Shown here piece after piece: positions 40,200-52,406 of a stretch of DNA of 64,000 nt. The DNA comes from Casuarina equisetifolia (Eukaryota; Streptophyta; Magnoliopsida; Fagales; Casuarinaceae): assembly GCA_028551475.1 (NCBI GenBank), contig CM052361.1, positions 8,005,501 through 8,069,500 of the forward strand. Direction: 5' to 3'. The translations under genes and the position numbers were made by a program. The notes beneath the pieces were generated by a model that saw only the letters and a program-made list of their open reading frames with translations, was not told the DNA's origin and ran no database searches. Numbering within the stretch: the stretch's first letter is position 1; each line of letters opens with the position of its first letter.

Positions 40200-43100
40200 A
40201 TGCAGTTGAGATTCAATCAATTCCTCTTCTTTTCGCTGTTCTTCTCCTTGTTGGTCTTTGGTTATGCTACTTCAGAGGTCGAGCATGAAATTTCAGCGAG
40301 GCTGAGAGCCTCTCCCCTCAAGAATTTTAGACATAATGTTATAGATGGCACGGGTACAGAGACGTCCTTCAATTTTGAGAATACAAATAATGGATTGGGA
40401 GAGAGTAAGTTTGGAAGTGGCAAAGTCTCAGTGTCAACAGTAGCGTTGTCCACCTTGGCAATGGCTGCTGCCACTGGTTTAGGTGCAGTCCCATTCTTCT
40501 TTGTGGAGCTCGATCCTCAATGGGCTGGATTATGCAATGGGATGGCTGCGGGTGTGATGTTGGCTGCAAGTTTTGACCTCATACAGGAAGGACAGCAGGG
40601 GGGTGGTGCTGGAAGTTGGGTTGTGAGTGGGATTTTAGCTGGTGCAGTATTCATTTGGCTCTGTAAAAAGGTGATGTCTTGGGTCTTCCATTTCCCCATT
40701 TCCCCGATGAAAACATACTTGATCATTTTAAACTAAACTGCTGTTGTACCCATATGTCCCTAGTAAATATGCCCCCTGTATTTAATTTCTAGACTAACCC
40801 ATCTCAACTGGTGAATTAATTCAATGAGCAAGTAATAAAAATAGACTAGTGCTTCTTCTTAATACATATGATAGTGTCTGGCTTGATAGTGATTTCTTCC
40901 TTTGCATCTAAGGTGAGTCATATCAAGATCTCATAGAGTCTTACATCAGTTTTTGGGTTTCAGTTTCTTGAACAATACGGAGAAGTAAGTATGTTGGACA
41001 TAAAAGGTGCAGAGGCTGCCAAAGCCATTCTTGTCGTTGGAATAATGACACTACATTCTTTTGGGGAGGGCTCTGGTGTTGGGGTTTCATTTGCCGGCTC
41101 AAAAGGGTTCTCTCAAGGTCTTTTGGTAACTTTGGCTATTGCTGTGCACAATATACCGGAGGGATTAGCCGTGAGTATGGTGCTTGCATCGAGGGGTGTT
41201 TCTCCTACGAAAGCCATGTTATGGAGTGTAATTACATCATTACCTCAGGTGAAATATTATGCTTTCTTATCCTTCTGCTTTTGACTCCATCTCACATTGT
41301 AAAGGTAAAATGTACACTGGATCAAGTTGGTCCAATGCTACGCTTTATATGAAGCAAAACTAGCGAGAGATAAATGGTTGGTGTCGTAAGAAAAAATGTT
41401 TGTAAAATTTGCCATGCCATTCTTGCAATATATATTGCCTTTTACAAACCTCTTGTGTAACCTTAGTGTGGTTAACATGGCTGAAGAGTGCGCAGTCTCA
41501 GTTGCTTTTAACCTCCTTTTTCTTGGAGAAAATTGATCATTTTACCATTTCCATGTGAGACTTGTTTTTGTCCAAGTGGAGGGTCGAAATTTCAAATAAT
41601 GAATCCAACTCAAATGGCGTAGGAAATTGGTTGGTTTCTTTGGGTCATAAGATCTTGTTTGTCTGCTTTCTATTAAAGTGGAAGACTGACTGCTTGGATA
41701 CTAGCATGATTATTAGGAAAAAACCGAGTTGGAGGATGAATCCATTTCATTACTGAAGATTGTACCAGACTTGAAAGGCCTTGGGAAGCAGAAGAGATCT
41801 TTTCTCTTTCTAAAATAGTTAAATTCTGCAAAACCGAAATTGCATACTCTATTGGCCAATTGCGTTGGCCTTTATACTCACTTCCTTATAAGAGGGGACT
41901 GGGATTCTTAGCCATTTTATGAGGCCATGAAAAATTGTTAGCTGTATGCTTAAATCCATAAGCCTGATCTTTTGTGCTTATAAAGTAGATGACATAAAAT
42001 GATAATCTATTCCTATATTATATAAAACTAGACACCAAATATATTATTTGGTTTTTTCTTGGCTATTGTAATCTTCAGTGTGGTGAGAAAAATAGGATTG
42101 TTTTGCTTCAATTGATTCTAAAACGAAACTGAATAGGTCCAAGTTGACTTTCAAGTGCCAACATACACCCAGAGGAACAGGCAAAAAGGATATGCATTTT
42201 ATTTTGAACTTCATCGTGCCATAGGGATGGATGGTGGGTGAGACTGAGCTCAAAGCCCATTGTGTGCATGCATTGTGTACCAATCAAGACAAGATAATAT
42301 CAATAATATGAAACAGTTACTGATTAGAGCAGAATAGTTGTATAATCATTTTGAACTAATATTGATATCTACAGCTCTAAGGGTTTTGGCTTTTTCTTTT
42401 TGCAGCCTATTGTGGCAGTGCCTTCATTCATGTGTGCAGATGCATTTAACAAGGTCTTGCCTTTCTGCACGGGTTTTGCTGCTGGATGTATGATTTGGAT
42501 GGTTGTTGCAGAGGTATTGCCAGATGCATTTAAGGTAATATTCATCTGACAACAAAAATCATCTCCTGTGCTATTTTAGCTGTCAAAAGTAATGGCCTCT
42601 TGAGTTTCATGGGTGCATATTTTATTTCCTTTGCCAATGGCTAAATATTGTTCACCTCCTGGTTCTTAGTTGTATGACCTAAGTGGTACTGCCTATCATA
42701 CAGCGATTGTCACTGTTTACCATCTCCAACTTATCTGGCATTATATCAGTGATATTACCATTCCATTTCTAGGTGTATGTACTTTCAAGAGCTTTTTCAG
42801 TCATATCGTTTGTAATTAGGACATTATTTTAACTTTGGACGGATTGTCCAGGACTTTAATGTTAGGTTGAATAAAGAATTTGGGTGCATACAAACATCCT
42901 CTTCTAGACTTTCCTTCCCGACCTCTTTTAAGGAAAAAGAAAAAAGAAAAAAACAAAGAGTGAGAGAGAGAGAGAGAGAGTAGCCAAGTCTCGTTTGAAT
43001 GTATATATGTGTTTTTTGCCCACATTCATGTTAGCTTGCAATTTTTCCGTCACGAGAAAGATGACAGTAGTTTTTTCCTTGGCTTTTTCGGTTACAGGAA

Positions 43101-44402
43101 GCCTCTTCATCCCAAGTTGCATCGGCAGCTACCCTTTCTGTGGCATTCATGGAAGCTCTTGGCACTTTGTTTCAGGGTTTTAGTCCTGACTACAAGTGAG
43201 TTTATTCTCAATTAGTACGTTGAAGAGAAAATGACTACAATTCACATTATCTTTTTTATATTGTAGAATAATGATCTCATAGCCCACTAAAAATGAAAAT
43301 TACTCGATCACTATACAATTAAAAGTTCTGATCTCTGCATGGAAGTCCTCGTTTATGCTCATAATCGCTTTGGCATGACATTGTTTATGTGCTCTACATC
43401 TTTAAGTTGCATTGTATCTGTCAGAAAGTGAAGCCTTGTGACTCAGGCAAAGTCATATAGTGTTCTAAGTACAACTGAAACTGGTTCTTGCTTGACGCCA
43501 TAGAAATTTATAGCAAACCTGCCATTGAAGAAGGAGATGTTGTATTTCTTATTTCTCTTTGTTTAACCTAAATTTCTCTGCATTACAGCTCAGACGATGC
43601 TTCTGGCTTCCTTGTTTCCTTACTTTTTGGTCTTGGGCCATTGCTTGGGGGGATTGTTCTTGTTGCATTTGCTCTTGCTTTCCGTCTTCAGCATGCTCTC
43701 CTAATGGGCATAGCTTCAGGCATTGCCTTTGTCCTTGGAGCCTGGCGCCCACTGCAGCTAGTTCTGTCTTCAAAAATGGGATTTATGCCCCTGATATTCC
43801 TGCTTACCTTGGGAGTTGTGTTCTTCTATATTGCAAGCTCTAGTGTACTGAAGCTTGCAGATCGCAGAAAAGCATCTGGCAGTGACTTGCCTACAGGAGC
43901 TGGTTTTTCCTTGAGTGTTCACACACTACAAGCTTTCATGTCATGTGGTGCAGTTGCCTTCCATGCTTTGGCTGAAGGTCTTGCGCTAGGAGTGGCAGCA
44001 CCAAAAGCTCCTGGACTTGGTCAGCATATGGTCCTTCCTGTCTCTCTACATGGCTTCCCTCGAGGTGCAGCCGTGGCCAGTTGCGTTTTTGGGGCTACCG
44101 ACAGCTGGCATGGGTCCCTTGCAGCTGCCGCCCTGATTGGATTTACAGCTCCTGTTTCTGCAATTGGAGCAATACTTGCCGGAATTGACTACACTGGTCT
44201 AGACCACGTGTTGGTTATTGCTTGTGGAGGATTACTCCCGACGTTTGGAAGAATTATTCAGAGAGCAGCAAGGTTGGATAAACAGAAAAGCAGTTTGGGG
44301 CTTGCAGTTGGATTGGTGTTTGCCACTTTGTGTTTAACATTCACTAAATTGGTCTGCCTGCACACGCCATACTGCAATTCGGCTCCGGAAGCTGTCCGAT
44401 AA
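40200..44402 (+). CDS. ZIP-family metal (zinc) transporter
   Basis: Five exons join in frame: 40200-40670, 40964-41248, 42406-42534, 43098-43195 and 43589-44402, giving 598 residues. An N-terminal signal sequence (about 1-25) is followed by a hydrophilic stretch, then two halves of hydrophobic helices. The first half carries HSFGEG (188-193) and the metal-binding HNIPEG (219-224) typical of the GufA-like ZIP branch. The second half has HALAEG (453-458) and HGFPRG (482-487) at matching places, so the protein looks like a double-length ZIP. ZIP proteins move Zn and related divalent ions into the cytosol. The closest match I recall is Arabidopsis At3g08650 (ZTP50), of near-equal length. Ion and membrane are inferred. 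It converges with the RETICULATA-related gene. Confidence 0.94.
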
Positions 44403-45440
44403 GTTGATAATGCAACGGCTAATTCTTGATGTGTGATTATTAGGTATACTTGCATCTGCTGATGCAGTTAGAACATTCATCTTCCTTTATGTGAGACTGG
44501 TATCTCTGCTAGAGAATGCACGCAATGCAAAGTGGGAGAAATGTTCCTAGAAATTTGCCAGGAGATGGGAGGTTTTCTATAGCACAAACGTCGACAATGT
44601 CATCCTTCCTGTTATGGAAACGTGAAGTTATAATTCAAACACGACTTGCATTTAAGAAAGGGACTCAAAAAAGAGTTCCTACACTTTTGCTGTCAAGATT
44701 TCTGAGCAGGGTATGAGATCGAAGTAGGCTTGCAGGAAAAATAAGAATTCTAATGGCCAATGTAGATGCCATGAACGTTCATTTATTAAACTACATTTTC
44801 TACTATGGTCAGACAACGTTCCGAAAAGTGGTGTTGGCTCACTTCCTGGCAAAAAGAATAAGAAAAGATATATTTTCTCTGAAAAAGAAATTAATTTGTG
44901 ACCAAAAGACGCATCTTTTATTTCAAAAGAATGTTAAGATAATATTTGTTAAGACAAATGATACAACGCAATGAAAAGGTTGACTTATGAGACTGTTTTC
45001 TGGTGACGCTGCCAGTCCTCAGTGCTACTTACGTAGGGGCACCGTCGCATAGCATCTGAGAACATTCTAGTTTGTACCTCTTGGCCATAACAGTTTCGAT
45101 TCAAATCTTTTGAAGTAATTCAAAGAAAGAGAAGAAACCAAGAAATGTTTAATGAGAACAAGAAATTGAAGCAGATAAACTTCGATTTAACAAGAAACCT
45201 CAAACGTGGAGCGTCTTGATTCGTTTAGATACAGGGAACGCGCTGAGTTGGTGTTGCCATGTCCATAGAGCACAAAAACTGGGTTATGATAAAGATTTTT
45301 ATTATAGCTAATAGCTATTATCATCATTGGCATAAGCTGCCAAAACCAAGCCAAAGCTATGGACAATATGAAGAGGGATGGTGGACCTTATCAAAACACA
45401 GTTTAAAACATGAGATGAAGATGGACCAGAATGAAACATA
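44403..45440. other. Convergent intergenic region
   Basis: 3' UTRs of the ZIP (+) and RETICULATA-related (-) genes. No coding sequence recognised. Confidence 0.6.
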
Positions 45441-46574
45441 TCACTTGCAAGTCGACTGATTGTTCTGTAAATCCTCGGTCCCATCTATCAGCTTCTCCTT
45501 CTCTGCAACCGAGCCAACCTCTCCTTCTTGAATTGGCTTTGGCTTCTCAACGCTCTGTGACCCCGTCATCCTAGCCAATATCACGAATGACATCCCACCA
45601 AGAACATTGTTCAGCAATCTGAGAACCACCACTGAGGACTTGAACGCCAAAGGAGGCAGCCCCTTGGCCAGCAAGAACTCGATCCCGTTCAAAGTTTGGT
45701 ACCTGAAGTTGCTGCTAAGACCCATGTGAGTGGCCCAAGTGAGAGCATTCAAAATTGTGGGAGGAGGCTTGTTGGGGGTCTCGAAACTGGGATCCATCTT
45801 CTTCCTAACGTTGATCAACCCATTCGAGATGGCAGTCCCCACGAGCCCTGCGGCGAACCCAACTGCAGCAAAGACAGTTCCTTTATACACAAATGTCCCA
45901 AACCGATGGAGAAGGCCATAGGCACCCGGTTCAAACATATGGCTCATGGGACAGCTGGAGAAAAGGCCAGGGAGACTGGCAGAAGAAGTCGATAAGGTTG
46001 GTGCCAAAAGATACATAAGCGTGAAATTCATAATGGATCCAACAACGAGAGTGGAGAAAACAAAGTCAAGCTCGTTGAGGCCAAAATTGGGACGTGAAGC
46101 CATGTCTCCAATAACACAGGCCGTAACTCCCACCAATTCTTCCATGAGAACCTTGAAAGGGAATTGCGGATCGGCTGCAACCCTCGATCTCCATCCACTC
46201 AGGAGAAAACTTAGAATCCCGGAATCCCCAGAAGACGAGGACGAAGAATCAGCACCGTCGCTGCCATCTCCTCCATTCCAACCTCCATGATCGCCGCCTC
46301 CTCCACGTCCGACCCCATCGCTACCCCCACCACCTCCTCCGGCAAGCGGAAGCTCGGATTTTCCATGCAAGTTTGTAGGTCCAGAGAGCTGCTTCGAGTG
46401 GAATGGTAGATCAACACGAAAGCTTTGATTGTGGGGAGACGAGGGCGACGAGAACGAAGATAAGTGCGGAAATGAAACGGCAGCACCGAAGCGAGTATCT
46501 GGAAGGCCGCTACGGAAGTGATATTGGCTAGGAATCCGAGAGGCTCCCAGCCGAAGCTGAGCCATGCTAGCCAT
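45441..46574 (-). CDS. RER3: RETICULATA-related chloroplast membrane protein (DUF3411)
   Basis: A single exon of 377 residues from ATG 46574. Residues 1-75 are Ser/Arg-rich and nearly free of acids, a typical chloroplast transit peptide. A Gly-rich low-complexity segment (79-118) follows. The DUF3411 domain fills about 135-340, with PNFGLNELDFVFSTLVVGS at its start, then YKGTVFAAVGFAAGLVGT and NGIEFLLAKGLPP. Several hydrophobic helices point to the plastid envelope. RETICULATA-related proteins affect leaf venation, mesophyll growth and plastid metabolism, mechanism unclear. The Arabidopsis block holds two such genes (At3g08630, At3g08640); the symbol is by similarity and could be the neighbouring paralogue. 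The frame stays open upstream to 46997 but that part is more likely leader. Confidence 0.93.
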   Translation of the reverse strand: MASMAQLRLGASRIPSQYHFRSGLPDTRFGAAVSFPHLSSFSSPSSPHNQSFRVDLPFHSKQLSGPTNLHGKSELPLAGGGGGGSDGVGRGGGGDHGGWNGGDGSDGADSSSSSSGDSGILSFLLSGWRSRVAADPQFPFKVLMEELVGVTACVIGDMASRPNFGLNELDFVFSTLVVGSIMNFTLMYLLAPTLSTSSASLPGLFSSCPMSHMFEPGAYGLLHRFGTFVYKGTVFAAVGFAAGLVGTAISNGLINVRKKMDPSFETPNKPPPTILNALTWATHMGLSSNFRYQTLNGIEFLLAKGLPPLAFKSSVVVLRLLNNVLGGMSFVILARMTGSQSVEKPKPIQEGEVGSVAEKEKLIDGTEDLQNNQSTCK

Positions 46575-49039
46575 CTTTTCATAACACAAAGAGAACCAAC
46601 AATCCAAAAGCGCGATTAAGCATGGGCAGGCAAGAACAAGGAAAATACTTCCTCCTATGTGGTAAAAGATAAAGTATAATATCACATACCTTAAAATTTG
46701 ATATATCGGAATGCGGTTACACCGGTCAAACAGATCGGACTGATTGATGATCAAAAGCCCTTGCGATCGGCTTCGGAACCTCCTGCTTCGCCGTCCGACC
46801 TCTCTCTGTAGAATGTGCGCGCTAGCGGGGAGAGAAAAGCGGTAGGTGGCACATTCTCCGTTTTTAAACCGATATACGACGCCGTATAGCTGAACCCGAG
46901 GCATGAACTTGGATGGGAACACGGGTAGGGTTTCTCTTCGGTGCCATCCACTAGCCAACTGAGTCGAGGCTCCTTTTTCCAAACCGGGCTCTTGCAATAA
47001 TAACGCCCGTTCCAGTGAATGTTAATTCTGCAATTCCGTTTCCATGCAATACCCATAGAAGTTTTCTTTTCTTATAAGACAATAATATAACTATTATTCA
47101 TTTTTTAATAGAGTGGATCATAAAAATATTTGACTAATTAAGAGTTTTTTGCACCATGTTGTTTGACTGGGAGTAACTAATCACTAAAAATGGATAACAA
47201 TATCAAACACGGTTGAGAAAGATAGTACAATATTGGATTTCAAATTGTTCATCCAATTATGTTTGATAAGAGGAAAAAATATATTAGATATTGTTTTCCC
47301 TTCTTTTATTTTTTAATAATATGTATCCTAATAAATATCCAATAATTTTATAGTACTTCTTCTTGTGCTGACAATGTTATAGCAATAAAATCTATTTTGG
47401 ATTCCAACTAAAAACATAACACCCCTGGTTACTTGTACGGAGAAAATGGAAATAGTTATTTTATTTTATTTTATTTAATAAAAAATAAAAACAATACCTT
47501 AACAAATTTTATTAATAAAAATAATGTTAGAAATAATAACCCTTAAAAAAAATAAACAATTTACATATTAAACTGTTATATATAATTAAAATAGACACAA
47601 ACACAAACATGAAATCAACTTTTAAGAGACCTAAACTTCACCGTATCATGTCATGAGAGATGTTCTCATTTACTCTTTTGAGCCTCTCACGTTGTTTACA
47701 AGCTTGATGTTTTTGTAACGTACAGCACATTAATTCAAAGGTGAGCGTTAAAACTTGTGTAAAGAAAATCTGCAGTCCTAATGACATTTTATCCAGATTG
47801 ACCCATCTGGATGGCCTCATTGGACTGACCCATCTTGGGTTAGACCTCTTTGGTCGGCCACTATCAGCCCAAAGTCTTTGGAGCCGAGGACACGTTTTTC
47901 GGCCATCTCTCTTGTAAAACACCAACCCAAAGACAAGAAAATCCAAGCCCGTGCAGCACGTAAAGGCAAGGAGAAAGATCGGAACGCAAAGCCGGTTCTG
48001 CTTAGAAGGGGCTATTATAAGTGAAGAGAGGGGAAAAACAATGTTATCTAGGAGAAAGCAACTGCTTTGTGGAGCTCCTTATGAAAAAGATAAATTGTTG
48101 ATTTCAATCCAGAGCCTCAAAAGACGATGAGGGCGACTGATCACGATCATCGTTGCCATATCCTCCCCCCAGCCTCCATGATCACCGGCCACCTCGCGTG
48201 CTGATTTCTGTTGCGGGGGGCCACTGGAGCGAGGCTCCATTGACCTAGTGGGGCTCTTGTAAGAAGGGCAGTCTGGTTATGACCAAAAGGGAGAAGTTGG
48301 AAAGCATATCATGAGGAGAATTTGGAAATTTTTTGTATATAAATAAATTATTTATTGAAAAGTCAATTTTAAAAAGAAATGAACAAGATTCTATAATGAT
48401 ATATGACAGGAAATAGTGAGGAAGCAATGTTGAATGGAGGAAAAGAGTTGGAAATTCTATATTGGATTGCTTTGATAGAAACAATTATAAGACGACTTAC
48501 TTATAATTCAAGAAGTGGATTGAGAAAGGAAAATTAATTACAATTCAATATAAGAATAATTTTCCTATACAATGTGATCTATATCCATAGTTGGAATATT
48601 GCAATCATCTTAATATGGAAGGAGTAGATATTAGGGCAACCATGCAACTGCATCTCCAGCAATATATACTATTTTTGCCGTTGCAATGTATTACATGGTT
48701 TATAATTAATTGTAATCTTCCATCTATAAAAGTATGGCATCGTTTTTTAAAGACTTGTGAGTCAACTTCCGAGTGAAAGACAAGAAACATAAACCAGTAA
48801 TACGACAGGTTTGCTTATCTACCAGCAACACCAGTGACTCACTCAAAGAAAAAACAAGTTTCTTTCCAAGAATAAAATAGAGAAACTATTCTAGGCTATT
48901 CTTTATTCAAGATTTACCACCATTTGACAAAAATGCCCATTTAGTGAATGCTAATCAGCTTATTTGAAATGAAAGACTTTAAACAAATAGTACAGTTGTC
49001 ATTCTTTCAAATTTCTTTCATATCTCTTTTAAGATACTT
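46575..49039. other. RER3 leader/promoter and TE-derived intergenic DNA
   Basis: Right next to RER3 is its leader (possible donor AAG/GTATGT near 46689, minus strand). Beyond 47050 the sequence is AT-rich. At 47455-47530 it resembles the 3' end of the minus-strand LINE at 52407 (poly-T, then ACAAATTTTATTAATAA). An LTR-like, GC-richer stretch at about 47770-48240 is unassigned. No gene. Confidence 0.45.
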
Positions 49040-49498
49040 TGTCTAGGGATCTTAAGAGCTTTATGTCATTAGTGAAAAAGGAAAAGACGCCTTAGTCTAG
49101 GGATCTTAAGAGCTCTATGTTATTAGTGAAAAAGGAAAGGACATTGACAAGAGGTTGGAAAATGGACATTTAATATTGATGATTGCATCAATCAAGGTAA
49201 TACCAACAACATAAATGTCCTTTCACATTAAAGGCAACTTTTTGATTAAGACAACTAAATTAATACTAGCATGTCTAAATCACGTTGAAGGAAGCCAACT
49301 ATAGCTTTGGGAATTTAAAATGAAGAAACAAAATTTTCATAGGTGTGCAAATGATTAATTGCTTTTATAGTTATAAATACATTAAAATAGTATTTGTACC
49401 TTCACACTTTGTGCAACTCATTGTAATTCTTCAATAATGAAATTTTACTCTTTTTTTTGCTTAACCACATTTCTCATTACCCTACTTATTAGGTTTCA
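49040..49498 (+). repeat. 5' LTR of the gag-only copia element
   Basis: Matches 50829-51252 over most of its length, for example GAAGGAAGCCAA, ATAGCTTT and TTGTAATTCTT. It ends GGTTTCA. Its first 100 bp hold a 54-bp-period tandem duplication (49041 and 49095) not seen in the other LTR. Confidence 0.8.
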
Positions 49499-49501
49499 TT
49501 T

Positions 49502-49513
49502 TGGTATCAAAAT
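49502..49513 (+). other. Primer-binding site (initiator tRNA-Met type)
   Basis: TGGTATCAAAATC starts 4 bp after the LTR. It fits the common TGGTATCAGAGC complement of initiator tRNA-Met with a few changes. Confidence 0.8.
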
Positions 49514-49659
49514 CCTACTATTCATGCAACCATTGTCTTTCCCAATTCTAATTAGCTTCAACCATTTTTCTTTGTTGCTTTACTATGGCCAAACAAGCAC
49601 TTTACTCATTTCCATCCATTATAAATGTTGTGAACTTTGTCTTAATCAAGTTGTGCGAA

Positions 49660-50775
49660 GGAAATTACCTTCCTTAGGTTGCAAGTGAAGGCTTTGGCTC
49701 AAACACAAAGGTCTATGGTTTCTTAAGTGGAGAAACCAAGCCTTCTTTTGCTACTCGTAGTTTTGATGAATTTGAATTTGTATAAGCAAAGGAGCCAAAA
49801 CCAGACCTGAAAGTTTGGAAGCAAGCCTAAAATTTGGTGAAATCTTAGGTCATTGGAACCCTCTTTGAAGAGACCCTAGAACATGTCTTTGAGCTTGAAA
49901 CCTTAGTTCAAATATGGGAGGCAACTTATGTGCCTAGAAAACTGATGTTAGGGAGTATGATCTTTTGCCACAAATTCATCATTTCAAAAAAGAAACAAAG
50001 CCACTTTCTATCAACTTTCCAATTTTAGAAGCCTTGTCAACCAATTGAGCTTTGTCAAGCGGAAATGGTGGACATAGAGAAACTTTTCTACTCCTGGAAG
50101 TACTCCCATATGAATATGAAAGCTTTAAAACAATAATGTTTCGGCCACCAATTCCCCTTCATACTAATGTTATGTCTCAACTTTAGGCTTTTGAAGCCAA
50201 AATCTAGAAGAACTCACCAACTTTAAGTGAAGTATCTAGCTATGTTGCTTAGAACTTTTAGCATGGGGGAGGACATTTTGGTTATGGCAATGGCTTATCT
50301 CTTAGTTTCAACTCCTAAGGTAGGGGCTTTGGACCCTATACTTAAGAAAATCAAGGATTCAATAACACCAAGCATGGCTTAGGTGTCAATTAGAACATTG
50401 GAAACAATTGTGGCAACTTAATTTGTCAAGTTTGTGAGAAAAGAAAGCATAATGCACTCCAATATTTTAAAAGGTTTGACCATAACTTTCAGATTGAAGA
50501 AATTTTAAAAGCTTTCGCAACACTACAAATTGCTAATCCTGCAAACGAAGAATGGGTGGCTAATTTTGGGTGCTAATGCTTGTATAAATAGTAATGAATG
50601 TAAACTGCACAACGCCACTCCATATTTAGGCACATATATAATCTATGTAGGAAATGGGGATAAAATATCCATAACACTTATTGGACATACAACATTGCAA
50701 AATGGACTTTTGCCTTTAAAAAGTTTTCTAGTTCCACCAAACATAGAATTTGCTTTCTATTTCACATCTAATTGA
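49660..50775 (+). pseudogene. Copia gag-protease remnant
   Basis: Fragments in changing frames: a gag start-like FLKWRNQAFF at about 49722, a Gly-rich stretch near 50280, a damaged zinc knuckle CQVCEKRKHNALQY at about 50430 (last Cys is Tyr), then LQIANPANEEWVANFG at the protease entry. The frame 50530-50775 (HNATPYLGTYIIYVGNGDKI, then IGHTTLQNG) is the standard copia segment after the protease. Stops replace the catalytic region. Confidence 0.85.
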
Positions 50776-50828
50776 TGACTTTTCTTGTATTGTGGAATTT
50801 GACAATAACTACTGTGTTGTTAAGGACT

Positions 50829-51252
50829 TGTGAATCTTAAAAAATGCTCTTGAGAGACGTGCAAACCCTAAAAGAAGGAAAAGACACGGCATCTAACTAG
50901 AGGTTGAAAAATGGTTATTCAACATTGATAATTAAGTCAACAAGATAATACCAACCACACAAATGTCTTCTCACATGGAAGGCAATTTGTTGATTAAGTC
51001 AACTAAATTATACTAGCTTCACAAGCATCCAATCATATTGAAGGAAGCCAATTATAGCTTTAGGAACTTAAAAAGAAGAAACAAAGTCTTCATAAGTGAG
51101 CAAAGGATTAAGTACTTATACAACTATAAATATATGTAAAATAACATTTGTATTTTCATGCTTTTCACAACTTATTGTAATTCTTTAGTATAGAAATCCT
51201 ACTCTTTTTCTTGCTTTACCACACATCTCCGTACTCTTTTTCTTGGGTTTCA
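50829..51252 (+). repeat. 3' LTR of the gag-only copia element
   Basis: Direct repeat of the 5' LTR, ending GGGTTTCA. No clear purine tract precedes it, so the left boundary is uncertain by tens of bases. Confidence 0.75.
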
Positions 51253-52395
51253 TTTCATATTAGGGACGAGAACTTTAGATTCTTTTTTACTTTTATTGTC
51301 ACTAAATTTAGATACCCAGATAAATAAAAAATGCTAAAAAAAGTATGAAATATCAATCTAGCCTTTAACATTAAGAAAGAAACTTTATATATGGCTTCAA
51401 TAACCTAAGGGAATAATATAAACAACTACAATAGTAAGAGATATTGTAGTATCACCAATGGAGAATGTCGTCAACCACTGTTTCTCATGTAAGGTTAGGA
51501 GTTTGAACACATTTTTATCAGCATTAGACTTTGCCCCTCTATGTGCTTATTACGATAGATTGCTTTATGCAAGTAACTCTCCAATTAAATCAAAAAGAAA
51601 GAAAGTGATTTGTATAACAACTAGAATAGAAAGTAGAGCTTAAATTCACTTATCACAATATGTCTATTCCTTATGAAACTAACCATTTATGGGAGGTGAG
51701 CCCTTTAAAATTTATAGTTCCAAAAATGCATATATTTTTCTCCATGTAACTTGTTCAAAGTGACTTTTTATTTCCATTGCACTACAAAATGTCAAGCCAT
51801 TCTTATTCTCAATAAAGGTTAATGTTTCTCCTTTAGGAGCAAGAGGTACTCAAACTAGTTAAGAATACATTTATGAATAATCTCATTTTGTTGCTAAATT
51901 GTTGGATCTTTATAGTCCTTTGCCGTCCATACTCTGTGATGCTTAATAATGGGTTTAAAGTAATTTCAAGCACGTCACAAGAATAAAGAATAAGTCCTTT
52001 GCATTTCCTCCTTGGTGATTTTCAATAAGACCTAAATAGTAATTCATATCATATTGGAAAAATTTAGCATTTTCCTTCGTTCTGGTTGTTGACCAAGTCT
52101 AAGTCTTCCACATTAGCACCTTTCATTATGCGAAAACAACTCACTAACGACATCACCATTTGAAGACCCTAGTCACTTAGTGAAGGCTAGGTCACTGTAT
52201 ATTGTACTTTGCATTGATGTAAAATGCCTTTACAAACAAACATTCTTTGAGATATGAATAAATTCAAACTAGTCTCCGACTGAATTGTTTTTAGCCACAT
52301 CTTGTTGTTCACTTATTCTAAATTTTGTCATTTATTTTCCTAGAAATTTGAGTTTTTTTCATGGAAAGTGTACAATCATAAGTACTTTGTTGGTT
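51253..52395. other. Unassigned AT-rich intergenic DNA
   Basis: Between the gag-only element and the LINE insertion. No conserved domain or repeat structure recognised; only short frames. Confidence 0.5.
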
Positions 52396-52406
52396 ATGGC
52401 AATGGT
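52396..52406. repeat. LINE target-site duplication, left copy
   Basis: ATGGCAATGGT, identical to 54188-54198, directly before the poly-T that marks the 3' end of the minus-strand LINE. Confidence 0.85.

Larger units (their letters stand above)
49040..51252 (+). mobile_element. Copia element with gag-protease only, between two LTRs
   Basis: Two direct repeats flank a decayed gag-protease region. A tRNA-Met-type primer site follows the first LTR. Integrase, RT and RNase H are absent, so the element is non-autonomous or internally deleted. Right LTR end (TTTCA) is clear; the left ends are approximate. Confidence 0.8.

Noticed and set aside
46575..46997. In-frame N-terminal extension of RER3 by 141 residues
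   Set aside because: The family starts with a transit peptide like that beginning at 46574; the upstream part reads as leader and lacks conserved features.
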